The notes under the pieces: model-generated
What the model saw: only the letters and a program-made list of their open reading frames with translations
The model's database searches: none
What the model was told of the DNA's origin: nothing
Shown here: positions 18,357 to 29,533 of the stretch, one piece after another
Layout: every line of letters begins with the position of its first letter
Numbering within the stretch: the stretch's first letter is position 1
NCBI RefSeq assembly: GCF_002217795.2
Contig: NZ_AP018823.1
Span: 2,294,001-2,358,000 of the forward strand
Direction of reading: 5' to 3'
Length of the DNA: 64,000 nt
Origin: Aquitalea magnusonii
GTDB taxonomy: Bacteria > Pseudomonadota > Gammaproteobacteria > Burkholderiales > Chromobacteriaceae
Position numbers and translations under genes: made by a program

Positions 18357-18749
18357 ATGAACACTGCACATCAGGAGTTGCCGGCACCAAGCCAGCCGGG
18401 TTTGGGACTAGGCATCAAGCTTATGGCGCTTTCCCTGGATTGCGCCGAAAAGATTGTCCATTTCAACCTGGCACTGGGCCAGGCCGGACTGGATACTTGC
18501 GCCTTGTCGATGAAAGAACTGCTGGTGGCCGGCTCCCCAGAGGAAACCATCAGCAAGATCAACCAGATCGCCAGCCATGCGTCCAGCAAGCTGATGCACT
18601 GCTCCACCGAGCTGTGCAACGATCTGTCAAAAAACCATGAAAACCTGTGCGCGCTGACAGAGCAGCACTTCAGCAGTCTGCACTCGGCATTATCCAGCCC
18701 GGCGCGCGCCGAAAGTGGCAGAAAAAAAGCCGCCGGCACCACGCTGTAA
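18357..18749 (+). CDS. Phasin-like small helical protein
   Basis: This is a 130-residue protein with a phasin-type amphipathic helical pattern: KLMALSLDCAEKIVHFNLALGQAGLD, SPEETISKINQIASHASSKLM and NLCALTEQHFSSLHSAL. Phasins coat polyhydroxyalkanoate granules, but this fold is also used by general stress proteins. No PHA synthase is nearby. The ATG at 18357 has a GGAGA ribosome site. It sits between two Crp/Fnr regulators and upstream of the BON/FumC/AcnA group. The assignment is by pattern, not a firm motif. Confidence 0.6.
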   Translation: MNTAHQELPAPSQPGLGLGIKLMALSLDCAEKIVHFNLALGQAGLDTCALSMKELLVAGSPEETISKINQIASHASSKLMHCSTELCNDLSKNHENLCALTEQHFSSLHSALSSPARAESGRKKAAGTTL

Positions 18750-18792
18750 TTACTTCAACGCAGGTGGCACGGTGCTGTTGCGTGCCATCCGC

Positions 18793-19506
18793 TCATCTGG
18801 CCTGAAAGGGCGGCAGCAAGCGCTGATATTCCTTTTTCACCACGGAATAGCACTCACAGGTGCGGGATTCCAGCGCAGGGCGATCCAGAACCCGGATATG
18901 GCCACGGGAATAACGGATGATTCCATCGCGCTGCAAGCTCAACGCGGCATTGGTCACGCCTTCGCGTCGCACCCCCAGCATATTGGCAATCAGCTCCTGC
19001 GTCATGCAAAGCTCACTGCCCTGCAGCCGGTCCAGGCTTAGCAGCAGCCAGCGGCATAGCTGCTGATCCAGCGAGTGATGCCGGTTGCAAACGGCGGTCT
19101 GCGACATCTGGGTAATCAGCGCCTGGGTGTAACGCAGCAGCAGATGCATGAACGGCAGCGAACGTTCGAACGCCTGCTTGATCTCTTTGGCGGGCAGCCG
19201 ATAACCGTAGCCACCGCTTTGCACCACGCCCCGACTTGGCGTGGACTCACCCCCCATGAACAGGGCGATGCCGACAATGCCCTCATTGCCGACCACGGCA
19301 ATCTCCGCCGAGTCGCCGTTCTCCATCACATAGAGCAGCGATACGATGGCCGTGACTGGAAAATAGACGTGGCTGAGCTTGTGTCCCGATTCGTACAGCG
19401 TTTTGCCCAGCGGCAGTTCCACCTGTTCGAGAAAGGGCCTGATATGCATCCACTCCGCCTCTGGCAAGGCCCTAAGCAAACCATTGGCCGGGCATGTCTC
19501 TACCAT
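18793..19506 (-). CDS. Crp/Fnr-family transcriptional regulator
   Basis: This is a 237-residue protein with an N-terminal effector barrel (VYFPVTAIVSLLYVMENGDSAEIAVVGNEGIVGIALFMGG) and a C-terminal winged helix (MTQELIANMLGVRREGVTNAALSLQ, then YSRGHIRVLDRPALE). There is no FNR-type cysteine cluster. The ATG at 19506 follows GAGGTG. It diverges from the first triple-BON gene across an A/T-rich 198-base promoter region, which suggests that it controls that gene or itself. It resembles the other Crp/Fnr protein at 17339-18034 in the DNA-binding region. Confidence 0.87.
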   Translation of the reverse strand: MVETCPANGLLRALPEAEWMHIRPFLEQVELPLGKTLYESGHKLSHVYFPVTAIVSLLYVMENGDSAEIAVVGNEGIVGIALFMGGESTPSRGVVQSGGYGYRLPAKEIKQAFERSLPFMHLLLRYTQALITQMSQTAVCNRHHSLDQQLCRWLLLSLDRLQGSELCMTQELIANMLGVRREGVTNAALSLQRDGIIRYSRGHIRVLDRPALESRTCECYSVVKKEYQRLLPPFQAR

Positions 19507-19704
19507 GTTTCACCTCACAATATTAAATCAAATGATTCAATCTCTATTAAGATAATCCATAAATTACATAATGTATGTACGTCAGAGAACACATCAGCCA
19601 TCCCGCGGTGCATCCTGCCCTGCTCATCGCTGTGTGTCCCAACAGACAGACGCCGCAGGCCTGACCATCGATCATGGCACTCCAAACCACAAGGAGTCGC
19701 CATC

Positions 19705-20361
19705 ATGCTAAAGACCGATACCACACTGCAGTCAGATGTCATGGCGGAGCTGGCATGGGACCCGCAGATTTATGCCAGCCATATTGGCGTGCAGGCCAAG
19801 GACGGGGTCATTACCCTTAGCGGAGAGGTGGCCGACTTTACGCAAAAGTGGGCCGCCGAACGGGCGGCCTTGCGCGTGGGAGGGGTGCAGGCGCTTGCCG
19901 TCGAGCTGACCGTGGCCCTGCCCTGGCAGGAACAACGCAGTGATGGCGAGATTTCCGCCGCCGCGGCCAATGCCCTGCACATGGTCCCGGTACTCAAAGA
20001 CCACGCGATCAAAGTGATGGTCGAACACGGCTGGATCACGTTGTCCGGCGAAGTCGAATGGGACTTCCAGCGCAAGACCGCCATCAGCCTGCTACGCCAT
20101 CTGGCGGGCGTTACCGGCATCAGCAACCAGATCACGCTGCGTAGCAAGCTGCTCAGCCAGGCCATCAAGGAAGAAGTGGAAGCGGCGCTCAAGCGCCGGG
20201 CCATACGTGACATCAACAGCATTACCGTCAGCATTGATGGGCCGGATGTGATTCTTTCCGGCAGCGTCCATAGCTGGTCCGAGCGCGCGCTGGCCAACCA
20301 TGCGGCAGCCGGCATGCCCGGTGTGCGCGATGTCATCGACAAGATTAGCGTGCTTATCTGA
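19705..20361 (+). CDS. Triple-BON domain protein (first paralogue)
   Basis: This is a 218-residue protein with three BON domains: residues about 1-70 (IGVQAKDGVITLSGEVAD), 75-140 (IKVMVEHGWITLSGEVEWDFQ) and 145-215 (ITVSIDGPDVILSGSVHSW). It has no signal peptide or membrane segment, so it is likely cytoplasmic, unlike OsmY. The ATG at 19705 follows AAGGAG. A close paralogue lies at 25244-25900, and the two bracket fumC and acnA. BON proteins are often induced by osmotic or stationary-phase stress, which is inference here. Confidence 0.88.
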   Translation: MLKTDTTLQSDVMAELAWDPQIYASHIGVQAKDGVITLSGEVADFTQKWAAERAALRVGGVQALAVELTVALPWQEQRSDGEISAAAANALHMVPVLKDHAIKVMVEHGWITLSGEVEWDFQRKTAISLLRHLAGVTGISNQITLRSKLLSQAIKEEVEAALKRRAIRDINSITVSIDGPDVILSGSVHSWSERALANHAAAGMPGVRDVIDKISVLI

Positions 20362-20478
20362 GATTTATTATGCGCTATGCGGCATAACGCACAGAGGGGC
20401 CATCAGCAAGCGCGCATGATGTGCTGGATGCCGGGTGAACTCACCCGACACAATCAGCAAGACCAAGAGGTACACGCA

Positions 20479-20682
20479 ATGACTTCAATCACCGAAAAGC
20501 ACGACACCGCAAAACCCGCCGAAGGCAGTAATAGCAAGGCCAATGCCGGCATCACCCAAGCGGCACCGGTGTTCAGCCAAAAGGGCAATAACGTTGACGC
20601 CGGCAAAGACACCGTCAAGGACGCTGCCGGCAAAACACCTGGCAGCATGCAGGACAAAACCACGGACCAAACCAAGTCCTGA
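20479..20682 (+). CDS. Small hydrophilic, probably disordered protein
   Basis: This is a 67-residue protein rich in Lys, Asp, Gln, Thr and Ala (for example NNVDAGKDTVKDAAGKTPGS), with no hydrophobic core, predicted disordered. The ATG at 20479 is preceded by GAGGT at fair spacing. It lies between the first BON gene and fumC on the same strand. Such small hydrophilic proteins are common in stress regulons, but no function can be claimed. Confidence 0.6.
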   Translation: MTSITEKHDTAKPAEGSNSKANAGITQAAPVFSQKGNNVDAGKDTVKDAAGKTPGSMQDKTTDQTKS

Positions 20683-20877
20683 GTAAGCGCAGCGTACACG
20701 CGGCTTAGCCATCCTGCATGGCAGGGCTTTCCCCCTTAAGCACCCTGGCCTGCCCTGCGGCAGCCGCCTGGTGTTGATGCACCGCCTGTCAATTCCCCCT
20801 GGAGTTGATGGGCATTTTGCATGATGACGGGTGGGCCGCATGCCAGCGCAACCACAACAGCCGATGGAGCATGCTGG

Positions 20878-22263
20878 ATGACAACTTCCCCGCGCATGGA
20901 AAACGACAGTTTTGGCAGCATTGCCGTAGCAAACGATGCACTGTGGGGGGCCGAAACCCAACGTGCGTTGCAGCATTTTGCCATTTCAAGCGAGCTGATG
21001 CCGCCGGCCCTGATCCAGGCGCTGGCCAGCATCAAGCGGGCGGCAGCCCAGGCAAATATGGAGCTGGGCTTGCTGGATGCCACCAAGGGCGAGGCCATTC
21101 TCCACGCCTGTGATGAAATCAGCGCAGGCTTGCATGAGCGGCAATTTCCCTTATCCGTCTGGCAAACCGGCTCGGGCACGCAAAGCCATATGAACATCAA
21201 CGAAGTGCTGGCCAACCGGGCCAGCCAGTTGCTTGGTGGCCATCCCGGCCAGCACGCCCTGCTGCACCCGCATGATGAAATCAATATGGGGCAGTCCAGC
21301 AACGATGTGTTCCCCACCGCCATGCATCTGGCCGCCGCACAAGGCATCCGCCAGCAACTGCTGCCGGCGCTGGACAGGCTGCAGCAACAGCTACAGACCA
21401 AAGCGCAGGCCTTTGCCGGGCTGATCAAAATTGGCCGTACCCACCTGCAAGATGCCACTCCGCTGACACTGGAGCAGGAGATATCCGGGTGGATTGCCCA
21501 GTTGCGCCACGCCGAACAAGCCTTGCAAGGCAGCCTGCCAGCCTTGTATCAGTTGGCCATCGGCGGCACTGCCGTCGGCACCGGCCTTAACACGCATCCG
21601 CGCTTTGGTGAGCGGGTGGCCGCCATCCTGGCAGCGCAAACCGGCCTGCCACTTTGCAGCGCTGACAACAAGTTTGCCGCCCTGGCCGGGCATGACGCCA
21701 TGGTGCTTGCGCATGGCGCGATGAAAATGCTGGCCACCGCCCTGATGAAAATCGCCAATGATATCCGCTGGCTGGCTTCCGGCCCGCGCTGCGGGCTGGG
21801 GGAGCTGATCCTGCCTGCCAACGAAGCCGGCAGCTCCATCATGCCGGGCAAGGTCAACCCCACCCAGTGTGAAGCCATCACCATGCTGTGCTGCCAGGTG
21901 ATGGGCAATGATGTGGCGCTGTCCATCGGCGCGGCTTCGGGCAACTTCGAACTGAATGTCTTCAAGCCGCTGATTGCCTACAACTTTCTGCAAAGCCTGC
22001 GCCTGCTGAGTGATGGCATGGACAGTCTGGCCACGCATTGCATTGCCGGGCTGGAAGCCGACCGCCAGCGCATCGCCCAGTTGCTGAACCAATCCCTGAT
22101 GCTGGTGACCGCCCTCAGTCCGCACCTCGGTTATGACCAGGCGGCCCGCATCGCCCGCCATGCGCAGCAAACCGGCTGCACGCTGAAACAGGCCGCGCTG
22201 GAGCTGGCCAGCATCAGTGAGGCCCAATTCGATAACTGGGTGCAGCCTGGCAATATGGTATAG
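20878..22263 (+). CDS. fumC: Fumarate hydratase, class II
   Basis: This is a 461-residue protein (E. coli FumC is 467). It interconverts fumarate and malate without an Fe-S cluster. Conserved regions include [56 protein letters not shown] and the superfamily signature [12 protein letters not shown] chose the ATG at 20878 ([13 protein letters not shown]) for its GGAG ribosome site; the ATG at 20896 is the alternative. It is followed by acnA. The oxidation-tolerant fumarase type fits a stress-linked context. Confidence 0.96.
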   Translation: MTTSPRMENDSFGSIAVANDALWGAETQRALQHFAISSELMPPALIQALASIKRAAAQANMELGLLDATKGEAILHACDEISAGLHERQFPLSVWQTGSGTQSHMNINEVLANRASQLLGGHPGQHALLHPHDEINMGQSSNDVFPTAMHLAAAQGIRQQLLPALDRLQQQLQTKAQAFAGLIKIGRTHLQDATPLTLEQEISGWIAQLRHAEQALQGSLPALYQLAIGGTAVGTGLNTHPRFGERVAAILAAQTGLPLCSADNKFAALAGHDAMVLAHGAMKMLATALMKIANDIRWLASGPRCGLGELILPANEAGSSIMPGKVNPTQCEAITMLCCQVMGNDVALSIGAASGNFELNVFKPLIAYNFLQSLRLLSDGMDSLATHCIAGLEADRQRIAQLLNQSLMLVTALSPHLGYDQAARIARHAQQTGCTLKQAALELASISEAQFDNWVQPGNMV

Positions 22264-22367
22264 GCAGCCTGCCGAATGTGCGCCTGCGCACAGAGCATGG
22301 GCGATGCAGTGGCCAAGATTGTCCTCCATACCGGCAACGGCAACGCCCATCAGCAGGAGGCCACACC

Positions 22368-25061
<2,694 letters not shown>

Positions 25062-25243
25062 AGTTGCGCAGATAACAGCCTTCGCGGCGCTGCCACGGGC
25101 TGTTACCGCGCTATGCCGCATCAGAACAATACGGCCTTTACGGCTGGCGTGACTGCCAGCCTCCCGTCTTCCTGCGTTAACAGACAGACCGCCAAGCAGA
25201 CTGCTGGCGATGATGGCTGTTCCGCGCAAAAGGAGTAGTCAGC

Positions 25244-25900
25244 ATGAGCAAGACAGATACACAGCTACAGGCAGATGTCATCGCCGAATTGCAATGGGAC
25301 CCGCAGCTCGATGCCAGTCAAATTGGTGTGCAGGTCAACGATGGTGTCGTCAGCCTGAACGGCGTCCTGACCGACGCCACCCAGAAGTGGTCAGCCGAAC
25401 GTGCCGCCTTGCGGGTTGAAGGGGTGCAAGCACTGGCAGTAGCGCTGACCGTGGTCATTCCGGCTACCGAACAGCGCAGTGATAGCGATATTTCACATGC
25501 AGCCGCCAACGCGCTGCAACTGATGGGAACTCTCAAGGGGCATGCGATCAAGGTGATGGTTGAACATGGCTGGATCACGCTGGCAGGCGATGTCGAATGG
25601 GACTTCCAGCGCCAGGCAGCAAGCAATGTGTTGCGCCATCTCTGCGGCGTAACCGGCATCAGCAATGCCATCAGCCTGCGCAGCAAGCCCCTCAGCCATG
25701 CCATCGAGCAAGAAGTGCAAACCGCCCTCAAGCGCCGCGCCATCCGCGATATTGACAGCATCACCGTCAGCATTGATGGGGCGGATGTCATTCTTGGCGG
25801 CAGTGTGCATAGCTGGTCAGAGCAAGCGCTGGCCCGGCACGCCGCCGCCGGGATGCCAGGCGTGCGCAAGGTAATCGACAACATCCGCATCATCATCTGA
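25244..25900 (+). CDS. Triple-BON domain protein (second paralogue)
   Basis: This is a 218-residue protein, the same length as the paralogue at 19705-20361 and very similar throughout (for example DVEWDFQRQAASNVLRHLCG and ITVSIDGADVILGGSVHSW). It has three BON domains and no signal peptide. The ribosome site AAAAGGAG precedes the ATG at 25244. The two copies flank small-protein, fumC and acnA genes, which points to a duplication within one regulatory island. It ends near a hairpin terminator. Confidence 0.88.
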   Translation: MSKTDTQLQADVIAELQWDPQLDASQIGVQVNDGVVSLNGVLTDATQKWSAERAALRVEGVQALAVALTVVIPATEQRSDSDISHAAANALQLMGTLKGHAIKVMVEHGWITLAGDVEWDFQRQAASNVLRHLCGVTGISNAISLRSKPLSHAIEQEVQTALKRRAIRDIDSITVSIDGADVILGGSVHSWSEQALARHAAAGMPGVRKVIDNIRIII

Positions 25901-26327
25901 ACACAGCGGCGCTCAATCCCCCCTGCGTGCTGGCTGCGGCCGCAAGCGGTTGTAAAACAGCGCAAGCAATGCAGTACACGGGATACATCCCGTTTTACTA
26001 CGCGTTAGCGCCACGCCGCCAAATCCTGCTGCGCCATGTGGTTAGCCGTGGTGAAGACTTCAGCCAATTTCATCACAATGGGAATTAAATTGCAGCAGTG
26101 AATATTCACCGGCCAATACAGCCGCTTGAATCTTTTCCATTATCATGCCCCAGACAGCGGAAATATATTGACCGAGCGCAGTTTGTAGCGTAAAAAAGAA
26201 AAAGCAGGATTTTCAAGCGCCATACCTATCGATACCTCGTTGCCCGCCAAATGGGTCTTCCTTGTTTCCTTATCTATCCCTTGACTATCATGTTTTCTGG
26301 AATTCAAATTGACGCAAGGAGTAAATC
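25901..26327. other. Non-coding stretch between BON gene and cold-shock gene
   Basis: I see no gene in these 427 bases. The left part holds the terminator at 25978-25996. The right part is A/T-rich and probably contains the promoter and a long 5' leader of the cold-shock gene, as is usual for csp genes. Confidence 0.5.
25978..25996 (+). terminator. Terminator of the second BON gene
   Basis: ACGGGA-TACA-TCCCGT followed directly by TTTT, 78 bases past the BON stop codon. The short stem and T run fit a rho-independent terminator. Confidence 0.6.
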
Positions 26328-26531
26328 ATGGAAACAGGCACCGTTAAGTTTTTCAATGATGCAAAAGGTTTTGGTTTTATTACACCGGACAATGGCAGCG
26401 GCGATCTTTTCGCACATTTTTCCGAGATCCGTGCCGATGGTTTCAAATCATTGCACGAAGGTCAGAAAGTCAGCTTTACCAGAGCAATGGGCCAGAAAGG
26501 CCCGGCTGCAGCCAGCATTCAGCCACTTTAA
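26328..26531 (+). CDS. Cold-shock protein, CspA family
   Basis: This is a 67-residue single cold-shock domain with both RNA-binding motifs: KGFGFIT (RNP1) and DLFAHFS (RNP2, the usual VFVHFS being changed). The N-terminus [11 protein letters not shown] is typical. AAGGAG lies just upstream of the ATG. It binds single-stranded nucleic acid and acts as an RNA chaperone or antiterminator. A strong terminator follows. It faces the convergent infA paralogue, another translation/cold-linked gene. Confidence 0.95.
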   Translation: METGTVKFFNDAKGFGFITPDNGSGDLFAHFSEIRADGFKSLHEGQKVSFTRAMGQKGPAAASIQPL

Positions 26532-26545
26532 TTCTTGCTGGTATG

Positions 26546-26571
26546 AAAAAAGCCCCAAACGGGGCTTTTTT
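26546..26571 (+). terminator. Terminator of the cold-shock gene
   Basis: AAAAAAGCCCC-AAAC-GGGGCTTTTTT, a GC stem with an A run and a T run, 14 bases past the stop codon. Confidence 0.9.
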
Positions 26572-26589
26572 CATCTTTGGACTGCCGGA

Positions 26590-26617
26590 AAATCCTGCCT
26601 GATGGCAGGATTTTTTA
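26590..26617. terminator. Terminator of the convergent infA / small-protein unit
   Basis: AATCCTGCC-TGAT-GGCAGGATT with T runs on both strands, immediately beyond the stop codon of the minus-strand 59-residue gene. Confidence 0.8.
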
Positions 26618-26620
26618 ATC

Positions 26621-26800
26621 TCAAGAAACGGTGATATATGCATCACCATGGTAACTTGCAGTCTCGATACCAAACACAGAGCTGAACGTAACCATAAAGC
26701 GGCGGCCAATTTTTTTAACCGATACAACTTCAAGTGCAACCGTCAAATTGTCTACTTGCTGGGTGATATAATCACCTTGTTTCAATTCATTAATTTTCAA
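26621..26800 (-). CDS. 59-residue protein, TTG start, downstream of infA
   Basis: I do not recognise this gene, but it looks real. It starts with TTG at 26800, with AGGAA five bases upstream, and an in-frame TAA stop directly precedes the TTG, which leaves no longer form. The product (MKINELKQGDYITQQVDNL..) is 59 residues. It reads like a small beta-barrel: KQGDYI, ALEVVSVKKIGRRFMVTFSS and SYHGDAYITVS are alternating strands. It lies 36 bases behind infA on the same strand and is closed by the terminator at 26590-26617, so it is likely co-transcribed. A nucleic-acid-binding role is possible but unproven. Confidence 0.65.
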   Translation of the reverse strand: MKINELKQGDYITQQVDNLTVALEVVSVKKIGRRFMVTFSSVFGIETASYHGDAYITVS

Positions 26801-26836
26801 TTATTTTCCTTGCGACCATATTTTCACGCCTGGTCT

Positions 26837-27097
26837 TTAGCGTCTTGGCCTTCTTTGAGGCTGATAGGCTGGTTTGGCAGTTGGGTGACGGAAATTGATA
26901 CGCCCCTTGGTCAGGTCGTATGGTGACATTTCAACAGTCACCCGGTCGCCTTGCAGCACGCGGATGCGGTGTATCTTCATCTTGCCCGAACCATACGCGA
27001 GAATTTCCACATTATTATCGAGCCGGACACGAAAACGTGATTCCGGCAGCATCTCGATGACAACACCTTCGAGCTCAATCATGTCTTCTTTGGACAT
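26837..27097 (-). CDS. infA: Translation initiation factor IF-1 paralogue with basic tail
   Basis: This is an 86-residue S1-type OB fold: [53 protein letters not shown]. Normal IF-1 is 72 residues; the extra 14 or so at the C-terminus are basic and end [10 protein letters not shown]-1 with such tails occurs as a second copy in betaproteobacteria beside the ribosomal-operon copy. The ATG at 27097 (MSKEDM) gives the canonical N-terminus; the longer frame upstream is rejected. It sits near a cold-shock gene, and E. coli IF-1 rises in cold shock, so a cold role is plausible. Confidence 0.93.
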   Translation of the reverse strand: MSKEDMIELEGVVIEMLPESRFRVRLDNNVEILAYGSGKMKIHRIRVLQGDRVTVEMSPYDLTKGRINFRHPTAKPAYQPQRRPRR

Positions 27098-27412
27098 GGT
27101 GTTTCCAATCTGAAAAGGTAATCTGTCGCACCGGTAAAACGGCTGTGCGGCATGAGGATTGGCTTCGTGGGCCTGGGCGGAAATTGCTGTAGCGAAACGG
27201 CAGCAGTTAAGGCAAGGCAGGTGATCTGGAACATCACCTTTGGGAAGAGGTGCCGAAACAATACCCCTATCCTGTTGATTTGTCAATAATTATTACCAGA
27301 CAGCCGCAATAGGGGCGTGGAAGGCAGATTCCCCGGCCTTTGCAGGCTGGCACCATGCGCCCCGGATACGCCGCCTGGCACACCGCAATACGCAAGCAGT
27401 GAGGCTGCCGCG

Positions 27413-28081
27413 CTAGACTGCCTGTGCGCGCTGACGAGACAGCCGCACAATACAGCCCTTGTAGGCTTCCCCGCTCTCCATCTTGCTTGGCGCGCGCTCC
27501 ACCTTGAAGCCATAGCCCAGAGCCGTCATTTCCCGGCAAAACCCGGTTCGATTGCCACGGTCAGGGTCAACAATCACAATCTCCGCCGTCCCGGTGGCAT
27601 GGCGATCAATAAAGTGTGCCAACAAGCCGGGCTGCTGGCGCTCGTACAGCACATCGCTGCCGATGATCAAGTCAAAGCGCCCCAGTGCCGGATTGCTGCC
27701 ACCCCAGTCGCCAGCCTGATATTCCAGTGGCGGCAAATGGTTGAGCTGCAGGTTTTCGCGCAGGAAATCCGGGCTGCGCGGGTGCCAGTCAGTCACGGTG
27801 ACATCCCCTGCGCGACGGTGAATCACCATGCTGGCAAGCGCCAGGCCAGCCCCGATTTCCAGCACTTTCAAACCGGCAAGCGGTTCGCTGTGCATCAGCA
27901 GCGCAAGTACACGGGCCGATGGCCACAGCAGCCCAAACAAGGACCAACTGGCCGGTGAAATACCGCGTCCTTCCGCTTCGCCCAGCGGATCGGAATATTG
28001 CTGGGAGTCCAGCAAGGAGCGGACAAGATAATCGATGCCGCCAACGGACACCGTTTGTTGCATGGTCAGATAACCGGGCAT
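27413..28081 (-). CDS. SAM-dependent methyltransferase, protein-lysine/METTL-type
   Basis: This is a 222-residue class I methyltransferase. Motif I is LEIGAGLALASMV (about residue 73). The downstream motif FDLIIGSDVLYERQQP, with the DVLY element, is characteristic of the Methyltransf_16 (nicotinamide N-methyltransferase/lysine methyltransferase-like) branch. It is soluble. The start at 28081 (MPGYLTM) has a partial ribosome site (AAAGGCG); ATG 28063 is an alternative. It stands alone between infA and the LysR gene. The substrate is unknown. Confidence 0.78.
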   Translation of the reverse strand: MPGYLTMQQTVSVGGIDYLVRSLLDSQQYSDPLGEAEGRGISPASWSLFGLLWPSARVLALLMHSEPLAGLKVLEIGAGLALASMVIHRRAGDVTVTDWHPRSPDFLRENLQLNHLPPLEYQAGDWGGSNPALGRFDLIIGSDVLYERQQPGLLAHFIDRHATGTAEIVIVDPDRGNRTGFCREMTALGYGFKVERAPSKMESGEAYKGCIVRLSRQRAQAV

Positions 28082-28385
28082 GCCGGGACGCCTTTACAGG
28101 AATGAAGCTGCATTGCATTGCGAGGAAACGTTCTGATCGAACGGGCAAGCGCTTCAATTTAGGCAGTCGGGCAAAGAAGGAGCGTGCGGGGACGAAAAGG
28201 CAGTCAGACACCATGCCCCCGTCATGGCAGCATGGAAAAACCCTGCTCAGGGTAACACAGGCAGCCGGTATGGTGCATGCCTTGTGCGGTATAGCGGGCA
28301 ACAAGCGCAGCTTCCCAGTCGCCGTGCAATCCGGCCAAAGGGCTTGGCCAGGGTACCAGCCATCCGGCCCAGGAGTGCCAATAGC
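28082..28385. other. Gap between methyltransferase and LysR genes
   Basis: This 304-base stretch has no convincing gene or structured element. It probably carries the methyltransferase promoter. Confidence 0.4.
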
Positions 28386-29411
28386 TCATCGGCCAACGCC
28401 ATGATTGGGCATAGCGGCGGGTGCCATGGCCGGGTCATGCTGCTGGGCAGCAAAGATTGTGGGGGCTTCGGCTCGGATCAGATCGATAAAACGGCGTAGC
28501 CGCGCCGGATAGAACCGGGCATAGGGGTAGACCAGGCTGACCGGCAGCGCTGCCGCCTGCCACTTGGGTGCCAGTTGTATCAACTGTCCTTGCGCCAGAT
28601 AGGTATCCATCACCCAACTTGAACCGATGCCCACCCCTACCCCCTGCAGTGCAGCACTACGCAAGGCATAGAGGCTGTCGGTGCTAAAACGCGGCCTGAT
28701 CTGAATGTGCTTGCTCTTTCCCGTCTCGCAATGGGTCAGCCGTACTTCATTGCGATAAAAAGTGCGCAGTGCCAGCCAGGGCAGCGCAGCCAGCTCGCTG
28801 GCGTCTTGCGGGATGGGCTGGCCATTGAGCAAGGAAGGGGCGGCCACGACAATACGCGGCACCTGCGCCAGCGGCACGGCCACCAGGCCCGGATCACGCA
28901 CTTCGCCCACCTGAATTGCGCAGTCGATGCCAGCCGCGATGTAATCCTGGATGGCACGATCATCATGCAGCAGCCATTCCACCGCCATCCCGGCATGTTG
29001 CTGCAAGTAGCGTGCCAACGGGCCAATCAGCCTTTCCTGTCCGAAGGCGTGCGGCACAATCACGCGCAGCACGCCCTCCGGCTCCTCTCTGGCCCCTTTG
29101 AGTTCCGACTCAAACCGCGCCCAGCCGGCCAGCAGCTCCTTGGCGCGTTCATAGCAGCGCTCACCGTCCTGGGTTAAACGCATGGCATGCGTGCTGCGCT
29201 GAAGCAATCTCAAGCCCAGGGAGCGCTCCAGCATTTGCAGTCGGCGGCTGACGGTGGGCTGTGTTGTCCCCAGTTGTACTGCCGCGGCAGACAGGCTGCC
29301 GGCCTCGACAATTCGGAGAAAGGTCAGCATCAACTCAATACGCTCCCCCGTACCTGCTTGCAGAGGCAGGGCCGTACGCAGCGCGCCGCTCGCGTCTTTA
29401 TCGTCATCCAT
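28386..29411 (-). CDS. LysR-family transcriptional regulator
   Basis: This is a 341-residue protein with an N-terminal winged helix (GSLSAAAVQLGTTQPTVSRRLQMLERSLG) and a C-terminal LysR substrate-binding domain. About 30 residues precede the usual LysR start, which is longer than typical. The ATG at 29411 has AGGAG at good spacing, better than the in-frame ATG further upstream. It is divergent from an MFS transporter gene, its most likely target, which LysR proteins commonly regulate from such a shared promoter. Confidence 0.88.
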   Translation of the reverse strand: MDDDKDASGALRTALPLQAGTGERIELMLTFLRIVEAGSLSAAAVQLGTTQPTVSRRLQMLERSLGLRLLQRSTHAMRLTQDGERCYERAKELLAGWARFESELKGAREEPEGVLRVIVPHAFGQERLIGPLARYLQQHAGMAVEWLLHDDRAIQDYIAAGIDCAIQVGEVRDPGLVAVPLAQVPRIVVAAPSLLNGQPIPQDASELAALPWLALRTFYRNEVRLTHCETGKSKHIQIRPRFSTDSLYALRSAALQGVGVGIGSSWVMDTYLAQGQLIQLAPKWQAAALPVSLVYPYARFYPARLRRFIDLIRAEAPTIFAAQQHDPAMAPAAMPNHGVGR

Positions 29412-29533
29412 TGCCGCGCTCCTGATCTTGTTCATGCATTGAATGTATAACAGATCTTCCAAACAGGCTGCTACACATACAAGCCGCGCACATTCATGAT
29501 GTGACCGTCATCTCCCACTCCATGAGGCTGCAC

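Noticed and set aside
19507..19704. FNR-type site in front of the first BON gene
   Set aside because: A TTGA/TCAA-like pair is present but the halves do not form the TTGAT-N4-ATCAA dyad.
27098..27286. N-terminal extension of the infA paralogue
   Set aside because: The upstream frame has no ribosome site and would add a non-IF-1 sequence; MSKEDM is the family start.
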